Positions 1 to 6,720 of a stretch of 33,389 bases of DNA are shown here, piece by piece (within the stretch, counting starts at the first letter, position 1; each line of letters opens with the position of its first letter). Under the pieces are notes generated by a model. The model saw only the letters and a program-made list of their open reading frames with translations. It ran no database searches and had not been told where the DNA came from. The position numbers were made by a program, and so were the translations under genes. Where the stretch lies: NCBI GenBank assembly GCA_038200305.1, contig JBBPYD010000085.1:1-33389 (forward strand). Direction: 5' to 3'. This DNA is from JANXXV01 sp038200305 (lineage in GTDB: Bacteria; Acidobacteriota; Terriglobia; Bryobacterales; Bryobacteraceae).

Positions 1-59
1 AAACCAACTAACGCAGGCGTTCACCCTGATCGCTATCGGCTTGGCTGACTTCTACGTCG

Positions 60-181
60 CGCTCTCCGCATTGCTGCGCCGCCGCCAAAGAATAGCGGAT
101 CCAAACTGATGCTATGAAAGCGCTGCAGTGGGGTTTCGCGTAAACTGCGAGCAAAACCCCGGCACTTAGGAGGTGCTGCAG
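60..181 (+). ncRNA. candidate IS110 bridge RNA / structured transposase leader
   Basis: The region before the transposase holds two hairpins. GGGGTTT (130-136) pairs with AAACCCC (154-160), with CGC/GCG (137-139/147-149) pairing inside. GGCAC (161-165) pairs with GTGCT (173-177), one G-T wobble included, and its loop carries most of the AGGAGG (168-173) that would be the ribosome-binding site. IS110-group elements are known to encode their target- and donor-binding bridge RNA upstream of the transposase, and the position fits. The guide loops were not resolved, so the extent given is approximate. Confidence 0.3.
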
Positions 182-185
182 CAAT

Positions 186-1250
186 ATGCAACAGTTTATC
201 GGATGTGATGCGCACAAGCGATACTCGGTATTTGTAGCGGTCGATGAGAAAGGGCAAGCCGGTCGAGCCGTGCGAGTCCTTCATGATCGGACATTATTTC
301 GCGACTTTCTCGCGCAGCTTCCAAAGGAGTCGCCTATAGCGATTGAAGCTAGCGGGCACTACGGCTGGTTAGTGGACGAGATGGAACGAATGGGTCATCA
401 CCCGAGGCTCGCCAACCCGCTGGAAGCGAAAAGGCGTATGGGCAAGACCAACAAGACAGACAAGCTGGATGCGGCGGGTCTGGCCATTCTATTGCGTAAT
501 GGGACGCTGCCGGAAGTCTGGATTCCACCGGGTGAGCTGCGCGATCAGCGCGAGTTACTGCGGATGCGGATCTTTCTGGTCCGTCTCCGCACACAGGTGA
601 AGAATCGGATTCACGCCACACTGGCGCGCCACAACGTTCAGTTTGGAATGACGGATCTCTTCAGTGTCGGGGGCCGCGCCCAACTGGCGTCCCGTCTGGG
701 GGAGTTGCCGGTATATAGCAGGGAAGTGGTGCAGCAGGAACTCGGTGTGCTGGATTCACTGGAGGAGCAGATCGAATCGGCAGAACAGCGATTGGACTCT
801 GTCATGACGGTGAGCGTAGAGGCGGATCTTCTGAAGACGCTGCCGTGCATTGGCAGGATCTTAAGTATGGTTTTGATGCTGGAGATTGGCAGAATCGAAA
901 GGTTCTCAAGCGCCGCTCATCTGGCCAGCTATGCTGGGTTGGTGCCGCGGGTGCATGCCAACGGGGGCCACACGCGCATGGGCCAGGTGTGCAGTAATGT
1001 GAACCGGAATCTGAAATGGGCGTTTGTCGAGGCGGGTAACTTGGTAGTGATCAACCAGCGCCGGCTCGCGGGAACACACGCCGTTCGGCTGTATCAAAGG
1101 ATTAAAAGAGCGAAAAACCATCAGAAAGCGGTGGCCGCAGTGGCGCGTCACCTTGCCGAAGCCGCCTGGTGGGTTCTGAACAAGCAGGAGATTTATCGTG
1201 AGCCGCAGATGAAAGCCACGCGGCCGGTTCTTTCGTCGACGCAAGGGTAA
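186..1250 (+). CDS. IS110-family transposase (DEDD recombinase), intact
   Basis: This 354-aa protein moves the IS110 element by RuvC-like DEDD plus serine chemistry guided by a bridge RNA. The N-terminal DEDD domain shows Asp8 (GCDAHK), Glu54 (IAIEASG) and Asp92/Asp95 (KTDKLDA). The middle is a helical linker (about 120-210). The C-terminal Tnp_20 domain (about 215-300) contains LPCIGRI and ASYAGLVPR, and Ser270 (QVCSN) is my candidate nucleophile. The length is usual for the family and no frameshift is seen, so the gene could be active. ATG at 186 is chosen because AGGAGG lies at 168-173, although the 12-base spacing is long and the site is held in a hairpin loop, which may limit translation. 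The second IS110 copy at 2655 belongs to a different subgroup. Confidence 0.95.
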   Translation: MQQFIGCDAHKRYSVFVAVDEKGQAGRAVRVLHDRTLFRDFLAQLPKESPIAIEASGHYGWLVDEMERMGHHPRLANPLEAKRRMGKTNKTDKLDAAGLAILLRNGTLPEVWIPPGELRDQRELLRMRIFLVRLRTQVKNRIHATLARHNVQFGMTDLFSVGGRAQLASRLGELPVYSREVVQQELGVLDSLEEQIESAEQRLDSVMTVSVEADLLKTLPCIGRILSMVLMLEIGRIERFSSAAHLASYAGLVPRVHANGGHTRMGQVCSNVNRNLKWAFVEAGNLVVINQRRLAGTHAVRLYQRIKRAKNHQKAVAAVARHLAEAAWWVLNKQEIYREPQMKATRPVLSSTQG

Positions 1251-1640
1251 GCGCGGAGTGGGTCTGGCTCAACGAAGCCGTAAACTGATTGCGACACCCC
1301 AACCAGCGGAATAGGCTCATGCGGAAGTTGAAAGCGGAGATATGAGTACCGACGAAAGAGCGGATCGCTGAATGAGCGGAACTGACGAAAACGAACGAAA
1401 AAGAAAGGAACAGATCCTGGGGACTCCGTCCCCAGATCCCTGGGATTTAACGCTTTGATGCCAATCCCAGTTGTTTGAATTCGAAAGGGCGAGTATGATC
1501 TCGCCCCCGTGGTCTTGGCCCCGAAGTTGGCGCTCAGGTTGCTTCCCAGCAGAGCCCTGTCTTCCACTCCGGCCGCTTGTAGTGTACCCGCGTCAGACTT
1601 TGCAAGCAACGCCAAGAAACAAAAAACGCGAAAAAGGACT
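1251..1640. other. noncoding stretch after IS110, hairpin-rich
   Basis: About 390 bases without a convincing gene. The first part probably contains the right end of the IS110 element. The middle (1417-1506) holds three inverted repeats listed separately. The rest (1511-1640) shows nothing recognisable. An open frame on the minus strand runs through 1193-1615, but it overlaps the transposase end, crosses all the hairpins and resembles no known protein, so it was not called. Confidence 0.6.
1417..1506. repeat. three consecutive inverted repeats (hairpin cluster)
   Basis: Three palindromes follow each other in 90 bases. CTGGGGAC (1417-1424) pairs with GTCCCCAG (1428-1435) around a 3-base loop. 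CTGGGATT (1440-1447) pairs with AATCCCAG (1463-1470). GGGCGAG (1487-1493) pairs with CTCGCCC (1500-1506) around a 6-base loop. All arms are perfect. No T tract follows, so ordinary terminators are unlikely. They could be REP-like palindromes, which IS110 elements often target, or a structured RNA. Confidence 0.55.
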
Positions 1641-1841
1641 TTACATCGGCAGCGCTTTCAGATATGACCCACTACCGGCGCGCTTGAGATGTGCGTCGGC
1701 GTTGTCCTCGCCAGTTAAGTTGTGTTTGTACGCGGCGACTGGCTCATGGGCGAGGCGTTCCAGCCACTCTTCGTAATCCTGGTGGAGACCGGATTCTGTG
1801 CATCGCGTCAGTCCTTCCCTAATTTGCTTTCGGCCAAGCAT
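1641..1841 (-). CDS. small hypothetical protein (66 aa), doubtful
   Basis: A 66-residue frame rich in charged residues (for example EEWLERLAHEP near the middle), with no membrane segment, signal peptide or recognised domain. It would be read from an ATG at 1841 that directly abuts a 9-bp inverted repeat (1842-1880). No good ribosome-binding site precedes the ATG. It lies downstream of the 112-aa gene on the same strand. It may be a real small gene, a fragment of a gene cut by the IS elements, or a chance frame; I do not recognise it. Confidence 0.3.
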   Translation of the reverse strand: MLGRKQIREGLTRCTESGLHQDYEEWLERLAHEPVAAYKHNLTGEDNADAHLKRAGSGSYLKALPM

Positions 1842-1880
1842 GCCGCCACGTGCGGTGTAATGTTGATGAAGCGTGGCGGC
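1842..1880. repeat. 9-bp perfect inverted repeat
   Basis: GCCGCCACG (1842-1850) is the exact reverse complement of CGTGGCGGC (1872-1880), with a 21-base loop. It lies immediately before the ATG of the 66-aa frame and downstream of the 112-aa gene. It may be an operator, a leader hairpin or a remnant of an IS end; no T tract supports termination. Confidence 0.45.
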
Positions 1881-1899
1881 TGGAGACTTCGATAGAGAA

Positions 1900-1920
1900 G
1901 GGCCGATTGCAAGCCGGCCC
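1900..1920 (-). terminator. possible terminator hairpin after the 112-aa gene
   Basis: GGGCCG (1900-1905) pairs with CGGCCC (1915-1920), about 35 bases beyond the stop of the minus-strand 112-aa gene. A run of seven G (1921-1927) adjoins it. On the minus strand only a weak pyrimidine stretch follows, so intrinsic termination is uncertain. Confidence 0.3.
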
Positions 1921-1955
1921 GGGGGGGCTACGATCCTGTTTCCGAAGATACTACG

Positions 1956-2294
1956 CTAGGGCTTTGGCAGGATTCGGAATGCGTTTAAGAGATCGACCAC
2001 CGCGTCGTTCAGCTTATTCATTCCGGAGGCTAACAAGGCTTCGTCCGCCAGTTGCTTATGGGTTGCCGATTCCATCAGCTTCACGATGAGCGGAATTGCC
2101 ACCTGGACGGATCCGAGGGCGTCCTGCTTCTTCAGTTGCCCTTGACCTGGGCCGATTTTGGCTTCGGAGAGGAGAATGGAATTCAAAACCGTTCCGGCGA
2201 TTGCGCCGAGAGCTGGATTGGCCATCGAAATCAATTCGGGCGCCGCCAGTCCGGCGATCATTCCGATCTTTTCAAGAATACTTACAAAACTCAT
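1956..2294 (-). CDS. hypothetical protein (112 aa), small helical
   Basis: I do not recognise this gene. The 112-aa product is rich in Ala, Leu and Ile, with a mildly hydrophobic N-terminal half (about residues 8-40, IGMIAGLAAPELISMANPAL) and a helical-looking C-terminal half. It has no cysteines and no clear signal peptide. The hydrophobic N-part with small residues recalls phage-type membrane-associated proteins, but that is only a resemblance. The start at 2294 is supported by a GAGGTG motif about nine bases upstream on the minus strand. It sits alone between two IS110 elements, so it may be cargo or a survivor of the surrounding rearrangement. Composition and ribosome-binding site favour a real gene. 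Confidence 0.6.
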   Translation of the reverse strand: MSFVSILEKIGMIAGLAAPELISMANPALGAIAGTVLNSILLSEAKIGPGQGQLKKQDALGSVQVAIPLIVKLMESATHKQLADEALLASGMNKLNDAVVDLLNAFRILPKP

Positions 2295-2654
2295 TTAACT
2301 TACACCTCACTCTGGCCAAAGAGTAAGGCCCGAGCGAAGCGGTGCCGTTCGTAACATTTGGTAAGTATCTGAAAGGCAGCGAGAAAGAGGTATGCGGATT
2401 CTGTGACTCACCCACGGCCGCCGCTGCGCTGTGGCCACAACGAGGGATGAAAACGGTCTGATTTCGCGGCATTCTGGTAATGTCACTGGGCACCTAATGC
2501 CGGCCTCGGTCTGGTGCTTCGAGCCCGTTTGTGAATCTGGCCGGACGCTGTTTTTGGAACAACGCAGTGTTGCCTTTCGCCGCAAGGCGGAAGAGCACGA
2601 GAAGGAATGTCTGGTTTCTCTTTTCGCGTCCTGCCCGGCGGCAGAAAGGAGCTT
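2295..2654 (+). ncRNA. leader of second IS110 with candidate bridge RNA
   Basis: About 360 bases without a gene. Its left part carries the upstream region of the minus-strand 112-aa gene; its right part leads to the second IS110 transposase. CTTTCGCC (2574-2581) and GGCGGAAG (2586-2593) form an 8-bp stem (one G-T pair) closed by a GCAA tetraloop, a typical stable RNA fold, about 60 bases before the transposase ATG. This suits an IS110-group bridge RNA, probably somewhere in 2400-2640. Open frames in this stretch have no recognisable product. Confidence 0.3.
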
Positions 2655-3921
2655 ATGCAGATTCTATATTCGCGCTGCTGTGGCATCGATGTCCACAAGG
2701 ATTCGGTAACAGTATGCGTACTGGTCTACTCCGGTTCACCGGAACCGGAGGTTCGCAAGAAGGAGTTCGCCACGCATCTTAAGGCGTTACTGAACCTGAA
2801 GATGTGGCTGCTTGCGCAAAAAAGGTCACGCATGTGGCCATGGAGTCAAGGGGGGGGTACTGGAAGCCGGTCTGGCAGGCGCTGGAAGGCAGCTTTCAAC
2901 TGACTCTCGCCAACCCGTTTCAGGTGAAGAATATTCCCGGGCAGAAGACCGATTCGCGGGATAGCCAATGGCTGGCCGAACTGCTGGCACATGGCCTGAT
3001 CCGGCCCAGCTTCGTTCCGCCCCGCGAGACTCGCGGCCTGCGGGATCTGACTCGCTATCGGGTCAAGCTCACCGAAGAGCGCAACCGTATTCACAACCGC
3101 ATCCACAAGGTGCTTGAGGATGCCTGCATCAAGCTCGATACGATTGCCAGCGACATCCTGGGGGCCAGCCGTCGGCGATTATTACGGCCCTCATCGCCGG
3201 CCAGGAGCATCCGGACTGGCTGGCTGACAAGGCCAAGGGACTTTGCGGGGCAAGCGCCCGGAACTTGGCCTTGCCTTGCGGGGGCGCATCACCGGGCACC
3301 ACAAGCTGATGCTGCGCGAACTGATGGACGATCTGGAGTTTGTGGAAGGCAAGATCACGCGGCTGGAGAAGGCGATTGCGCCACAGGCCGATGTAGAGAA
3401 GGTTGGCGCGGCTTTGCACCATTCCGGGTGTGGATCTGATTACCGCGTGGACCTTGCTGGCGGAACTCGGCCCGGATATGGGCGTCTTCTCCAGCCCGAA
3501 GCATGCGGCAAGCTGGGCAGGACTCTGCCCGGGCAATCATGAGAGCGGCGGGAAGCGATTGAGCAACCGCACCCGCAAAGGCAACCGGTGGCTGCGGCGC
3601 GCCCTTTGTCAGGCCGCGTGGGCCGCGGCTAGGAAGAACAACTGCTATCTGGCTGCGTTCTTCTACCGCAAGGCGGGCAAGCACGGTATCTGCAAAGCCA
3701 TCGTTGCCCTGGCCCACCGGATTCTGGTGATTGCGTTTTGCATTCTTCGGGACACGAACGATTACCAGGAGAGAGGCGGAGACTACTTCGATCGGATGAA
3801 CCCGACAAGAACGCGGGACCGCCTGGTTCGGAGATTGCAGCGGGCCGTCCCTGTAAATGCTTCGAACGTGCAATCCCTTGCAAACACATGGGCTAATAAT
3901 CAGGAGTTTTCGACGGATTGA
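2655..3921 (+). pseudogene. IS110-family transposase, broken by at least four frameshifts
   Basis: The ATG at 2655 has AAAGGAG at 2645-2651. Pieces of one IS110 transposase occur in successive frames. First comes the N-terminus with CGIDVHKD. The frame changes at an A6 run (2818-2823) into THVAMESRGGYWKPVW and the region with LTRYRVKLTEERNRIHNRIHKVLEDA. It changes again near 3165 (AIITALIAG) and near 3240 (GKRPELGLALRGRITGHHK). The last change, near 3416, leads into the Tnp_20 part with TIPGVDLITAWTLLAELG, ASWAGLCPG and the C-terminus ending at 3921. Put together, the pieces cover a full-length transposase of about 420 residues, so the gene decayed by small indels and not by deletion. It should be inactive unless frameshifting or read errors are involved. 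It is a different subgroup from the intact copy at 186. Confidence 0.9.
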
Positions 3922-3924
3922 CGG

Positions 3925-3953
3925 AACGCGGCGGTTTTGGCGACCGCCGCGTT
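3925..3953 (-). terminator. strong hairpin between hsp20 and IS110 remnant
   Basis: AACGCGGCGGT (3925-3935) and ACCGCCGCGTT (3943-3953) are perfect 11-bp complements with a 7-base loop. The hairpin lies 8 bases beyond the hsp20 stop (minus strand) and 4 bases after the IS110 stop (plus strand), which is where a shared terminator for convergent units would be. No long T tract follows in either direction, so it may instead protect the mRNA end or mark the IS end. Confidence 0.5.
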
Positions 3954-3961
3954 TAAGGAGT

Positions 3962-4567
3962 TTACTTATTTTCGGTGCTGGAGGTCGCTTCTACGGGAAT
4001 CTGGCGCCGATTGCTCTTGGGTTCGGAGACGGGGACTGTTATCTGCAGAACTCCATCTTTGAACTGAGCTTTGGCCTGGTCGCCATTGGCTCCTTCGGGC
4101 AGAGGTATCGCCCTGTAGAACTGTCCGTAGCGGCGCTCCGAGCGGTACGCTTCCCTTTTGCCCTCTTCGTGCTCGAATTTATGCTCACCCTGCATAATGA
4201 TTTCATCGCCGGTGATTTCCACCTTCACGTCGTCTTTATTCATGCCGGGAAGATCGGCACAGACCTCAAGGTTGCCTTCGCGCTGTTTGACTTCAATGGC
4301 GGGCATCCATGATGTGGCTCCTGAGGAAGCGCCCCGGCCGGAGCCGAAGACGCGGTCCATCTCCTCAGTCATTCTGCGCATGAGCGAAAACGGGCTCATG
4401 GAGAATGGATTGCTAAACAGTTCGCTCGGGATGAGCGATAAACTAAATGGGTCATAGCCGCTTCGGCGCGACACGCCGCGGGAACTTCCCTGTTGTTGCT
4501 CGAGTCTTTGTTGATTCTGCTCCAGACCGGATTGCGGGGTATTTTTTTTAATATCTACATCAGCCAT
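3962..4567 (-). CDS. Hsp20/alpha-crystallin small heat-shock protein
   Basis: An ATP-independent holdase chaperone that forms cytosolic oligomers and binds unfolding proteins. The 201-aa protein has a long Gln/Ser-rich N-terminal arm (1-85, including a PFS-rich stretch), an alpha-crystallin domain (about 88-180) with the conserved DGVLQITVP strand (171-179), and a C-terminal tail with an IxI-like IPV (190-192) used for oligomer assembly. It is longer than most bacterial Hsp20 proteins because of the N-terminal arm. It starts 18 bases after the acetyltransferase stop, so it is probably the last gene of the queC-queE-GNAT-hsp20 unit. A separate heat-shock promoter was not identified. The ribosome-binding site is weak. 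Confidence 0.95.
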   Translation of the reverse strand: MADVDIKKNTPQSGLEQNQQRLEQQQGSSRGVSRRSGYDPFSLSLIPSELFSNPFSMSPFSLMRRMTEEMDRVFGSGRGASSGATSWMPAIEVKQREGNLEVCADLPGMNKDDVKVEITGDEIIMQGEHKFEHEEGKREAYRSERRYGQFYRAIPLPEGANGDQAKAQFKDGVLQITVPVSEPKSNRRQIPVEATSSTENK

Positions 4568-4585
4568 AATTGACGGCTTCGGACT

Positions 4586-5209
4586 TTAAGACGCTGAAGT
4601 ATTTGTATTGTTTCCGGTTTTTGAGGCGTGCGCACCGAGTCTATGTTCCAAGTTTTGTTTGACTTCCGGCCATTCGGATTCTATGATGCTGAACCAAACG
4701 GTATCGCGCACGCGGCCGCTGGCGGTGATGATGTGATTGCGGAAAACGCCTTCCTGTTTTGCGCCCAGGCGAAGAATGGCATCGCGGGATTTTTGGTTCA
4801 GAATGTCCGTTTTTAGCTCGACGCGGTGGCAGTACAGATGCTCGAAGGCGTGGCGGAGCATGAGGTACTTTGCTTCAGTGTTGATGGCCGTGCGCTGCCA
4901 GGCAGGGGCGATCCAGGTAGAGCCGATCTCAAGACGCGCGTGCTTCTGTTCGATGTTCATGAACCGGGTGCAGCCGACCGCTTGGCCGGAGGCGCGGTCG
5001 ATGGTAGCGAAGGGTGATTCGACGTCTTTCTCCTGCTGGGCCAGGGCGTCGTCGATGTAGGCCAGCATGTCGTCCTGAGTTTGGACTTGTTGGGGCATCC
5101 AACGCCAGATCTCTTCATTCAGGCCGACGTGGCAGAGTGCGGAGAGGTGCTGCCGCGTCAACGGTTCGAGGCGCACGTAGCGGCCTTGCAGGATGTAGGG
5201 GTGCAGCAT
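4586..5209 (-). CDS. GNAT acetyltransferase, RimJ/RimL type
   Basis: A GNAT-fold N-acetyltransferase of the Acetyltransf_3 type, which acetylates amino groups of proteins or small molecules using acetyl-CoA; the substrate cannot be told. The 207-aa protein begins GRYVRLEPLTRQHL, typical of the family. It continues with a central beta-bulge region (ARLEIGSTWIAPAWQRTAINTE) and the late LRLGAKQEGVFRNHI segment. An in-frame ATG at 5287 would extend it into queE; I prefer the ATG at 5209 because it lies 5 bases after the queE stop and starts exactly at the conserved N-terminus. The Ser/Thr/Asn-rich C-tail (last 15 residues) is unusual. It is the third gene of the que operon. Confidence 0.9.
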   Translation of the reverse strand: MLHPYILQGRYVRLEPLTRQHLSALCHVGLNEEIWRWMPQQVQTQDDMLAYIDDALAQQEKDVESPFATIDRASGQAVGCTRFMNIEQKHARLEIGSTWIAPAWQRTAINTEAKYLMLRHAFEHLYCHRVELKTDILNQKSRDAILRLGAKQEGVFRNHIITASGRVRDTVWFSIIESEWPEVKQNLEHRLGAHASKTGNNTNTSAS

Positions 5210-5214
5210 GATAG

Positions 5215-5898
5215 TTATGTTCCGCGCGTGTTGCCGTAGAGGTCGATATGCAGGCGAGGGCAATAGCGGTATCCCAGGCTTTTGCAAACTTCGGCGATCC
5301 AGGGGCCGCGCGCGCGCAGGGTGGCTGCATCGGTGCCCTCGGGCATCAGGAGCACGCGCGCCTTGTCCGCTCCCAGTTCTTCGGCCAGATCCTTCAGCTC
5401 ACTGACATCGTCTTGCGTTTTGACGACGAACTTGAGCTGGTAGGGATACGCTTGCATCAACTGGCGTAAGATCCCCGGCTGAATGCGGAGACGGTCGTGC
5501 TGGGCGGCCCAGCGGCCGTCGTCTCTGTCGTGCGGAGTGGAGTTCGAGAGCTTGGGGCTGATGCTCATCAGATCGCAAATCACCGGCTGGAAGATGGTGC
5601 CGGCGGTCTCAATTGTGATGTGCTGGCCGATTCGTTTCAAACCTTCGGTTAGCTTCACAATATCCGGGACCATCATTGGCTCGCCGCCGGTTACCACCAC
5701 GTAATTGGCCCAGTGGCGGCGCACATCGGACAGGATGCCGCCCAAGGGCATCTCCGTCCCTTCCGGGCGCCATGACGTGTACGGCGTGTCGCACCAGGTG
5801 CAGCGAAGATTGCACCCGCTGGTACGGACAAAAACGGAAGGCACTCCCGACAAAATACCCTCGCCCTGCACGCTATAGAAGATTTCAGAAATGTTCAA
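5215..5898 (-). CDS. queE: 7-carboxy-7-deazaguanine synthase QueE (radical SAM)
   Basis: QueE converts 6-carboxy-tetrahydropterin to 7-carboxy-7-deazaguanine in the queuosine/preQ0 pathway, using a [4Fe-4S] cluster and S-adenosylmethionine. The 227-aa protein has the cluster motif Cys29-x3-Cys33-x2-Cys36 (CNLRCTWC), the SAM-binding GGEPM (71-75), and N-terminal FYSVQGEG, which is typical of QueE. The start is a TTG at 5898. The TTG overlaps the TGA of queC by four bases (TTGA), and a GGAG lies 8 bases before it inside the queC end, so translation is coupled. QueC, the next enzyme of the pathway, is upstream. QueD and QueF are not in the window. Confidence 0.95.
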   Translation of the reverse strand: MNISEIFYSVQGEGILSGVPSVFVRTSGCNLRCTWCDTPYTSWRPEGTEMPLGGILSDVRRHWANYVVVTGGEPMMVPDIVKLTEGLKRIGQHITIETAGTIFQPVICDLMSISPKLSNSTPHDRDDGRWAAQHDRLRIQPGILRQLMQAYPYQLKFVVKTQDDVSELKDLAEELGADKARVLLMPEGTDAATLRARGPWIAEVCKSLGYRYCPRLHIDLYGNTRGT

Positions 5899-6590
5899 GC
5901 AAGATACTCCAGAGGGTCCGCCACGCCGGCTTCGGCAAAACCCTTTTTACGCAGAAGACACGAATCGCATTCGCCGCATGGGCGGCCATTCTCATCGGGA
6001 TCGTAACAACTGTGCGTGAGTGAGAAATCAAGGCCGAGATCGCGGCCGAGTTGCACGATCTCCGATTTGGAGAGCTGCATGAGCGGCGTATGAATTTTGA
6101 CGTGCGTACGGCCTTCCACGGATGCTTTCGTCGCGAGATTGGCTAGATTCTCAAACGCGGCGATGTATTCCGGGCGGCAATCGGGATAGCCGGAATAATC
6201 GATAGCGTTCACACCCAGGAAGATGTCGGAGGCGTCCAGCACTTCAGCCCAGGCCAGCGCGAACGAGAGAAAGATGGTGTTCCGGGCGGGAACGTAGGTG
6301 ACGGGAATCCCCCGCTCCATTTCCAGGCCGGTTCGCCCCCTGGGCACGGCGATGTCGGCGGTGAGAGCAGAGCCGCCGAAGCCGCGAAGATTGATGGACA
6401 GCACCCGGTGTTCTTCAGCGCCGAGCCGATGCGCGACCCGGCGCGCGGCATCGATTTCCACCCGATGGCGCTGACCGTAATCGAAGGACAGGGCGTAACA
6501 GGCAAAATTGCGTTTTCGGGCTACGGCAAGACAGGTGGAGGAATCGAGACCGCCGCTGAGCAGGCAGATCGCTTTCGGTTGGGAACTCAT
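5895..6590 (-). CDS. queC: 7-cyano-7-deazaguanine synthase QueC
   Basis: QueC turns 7-carboxy-7-deazaguanine into preQ0 using ATP and ammonia. The 231-aa protein shows the PP-loop SGGLDSS (12-18), the SFDYGQRH segment (35-42) and four zinc-binding cysteines near the C-terminus (195, 205, 208, 211; within CYDPDENGRPCGECDSC). Length and motifs fit the family well. It leads the minus-strand operon with queE, a GNAT enzyme and hsp20. The 130-bp gap to the divergent TPR gene should hold its promoter; I could not make out a preQ1 riboswitch there. The ribosome-binding site (AGAAAAG) is poor. Confidence 0.97.
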   Translation of the reverse strand: MSSQPKAICLLSGGLDSSTCLAVARKRNFACYALSFDYGQRHRVEIDAARRVAHRLGAEEHRVLSINLRGFGGSALTADIAVPRGRTGLEMERGIPVTYVPARNTIFLSFALAWAEVLDASDIFLGVNAIDYSGYPDCRPEYIAAFENLANLATKASVEGRTHVKIHTPLMQLSKSEIVQLGRDLGLDFSLTHSCYDPDENGRPCGECDSCLLRKKGFAEAGVADPLEYLA

Positions 6591-6720
6591 TGATCTTTTC
6601 TCAGTGTAAGAAAGAAACCGCGGATTGGGAAGTTCCGGGCGGGCCTCACTCTAATACAAATCGACTATCAGCCGATTAGGTAAGTTCGGGGAAAAACGGG
6701 CGGAGAGTTAGAAGGAAGAC

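Larger units (their letters stand above)
1..1416 (+). mobile_element. IS110-family insertion sequence, intact transposase, ends not defined
   Basis: The element comprises a structured noncoding leader (up to 185), the transposase gene (186-1250) and a noncoding tail. IS110 elements generally lack long terminal inverted repeats and leave no clear target duplication, so the ends cannot be fixed by eye. The left end may lie outside the window. The right limit given here is only where the first of three palindromes begins. Comparison with other copies in the genome would settle the boundaries. Confidence 0.4.

Noticed and set aside
1193..1615. 140-codon minus-strand frame
   Set aside because: It crosses the transposase end and all three hairpins, and resembles no known protein.
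2818..2825. A6 run followed by GG as a programmed -1 frameshift site in the second IS110
   Set aside because: The shift direction fits, but the zero-frame codons (CAA AAA AGG) slip poorly, IS110 enzymes do not usually need frameshifting, and three further frame changes show decay.
6591..6720. preQ1 riboswitch before queC
   Set aside because: No short G-C hairpin with the A-rich pseudoknot tail could be recognised near the queC start; a covariance search would decide.
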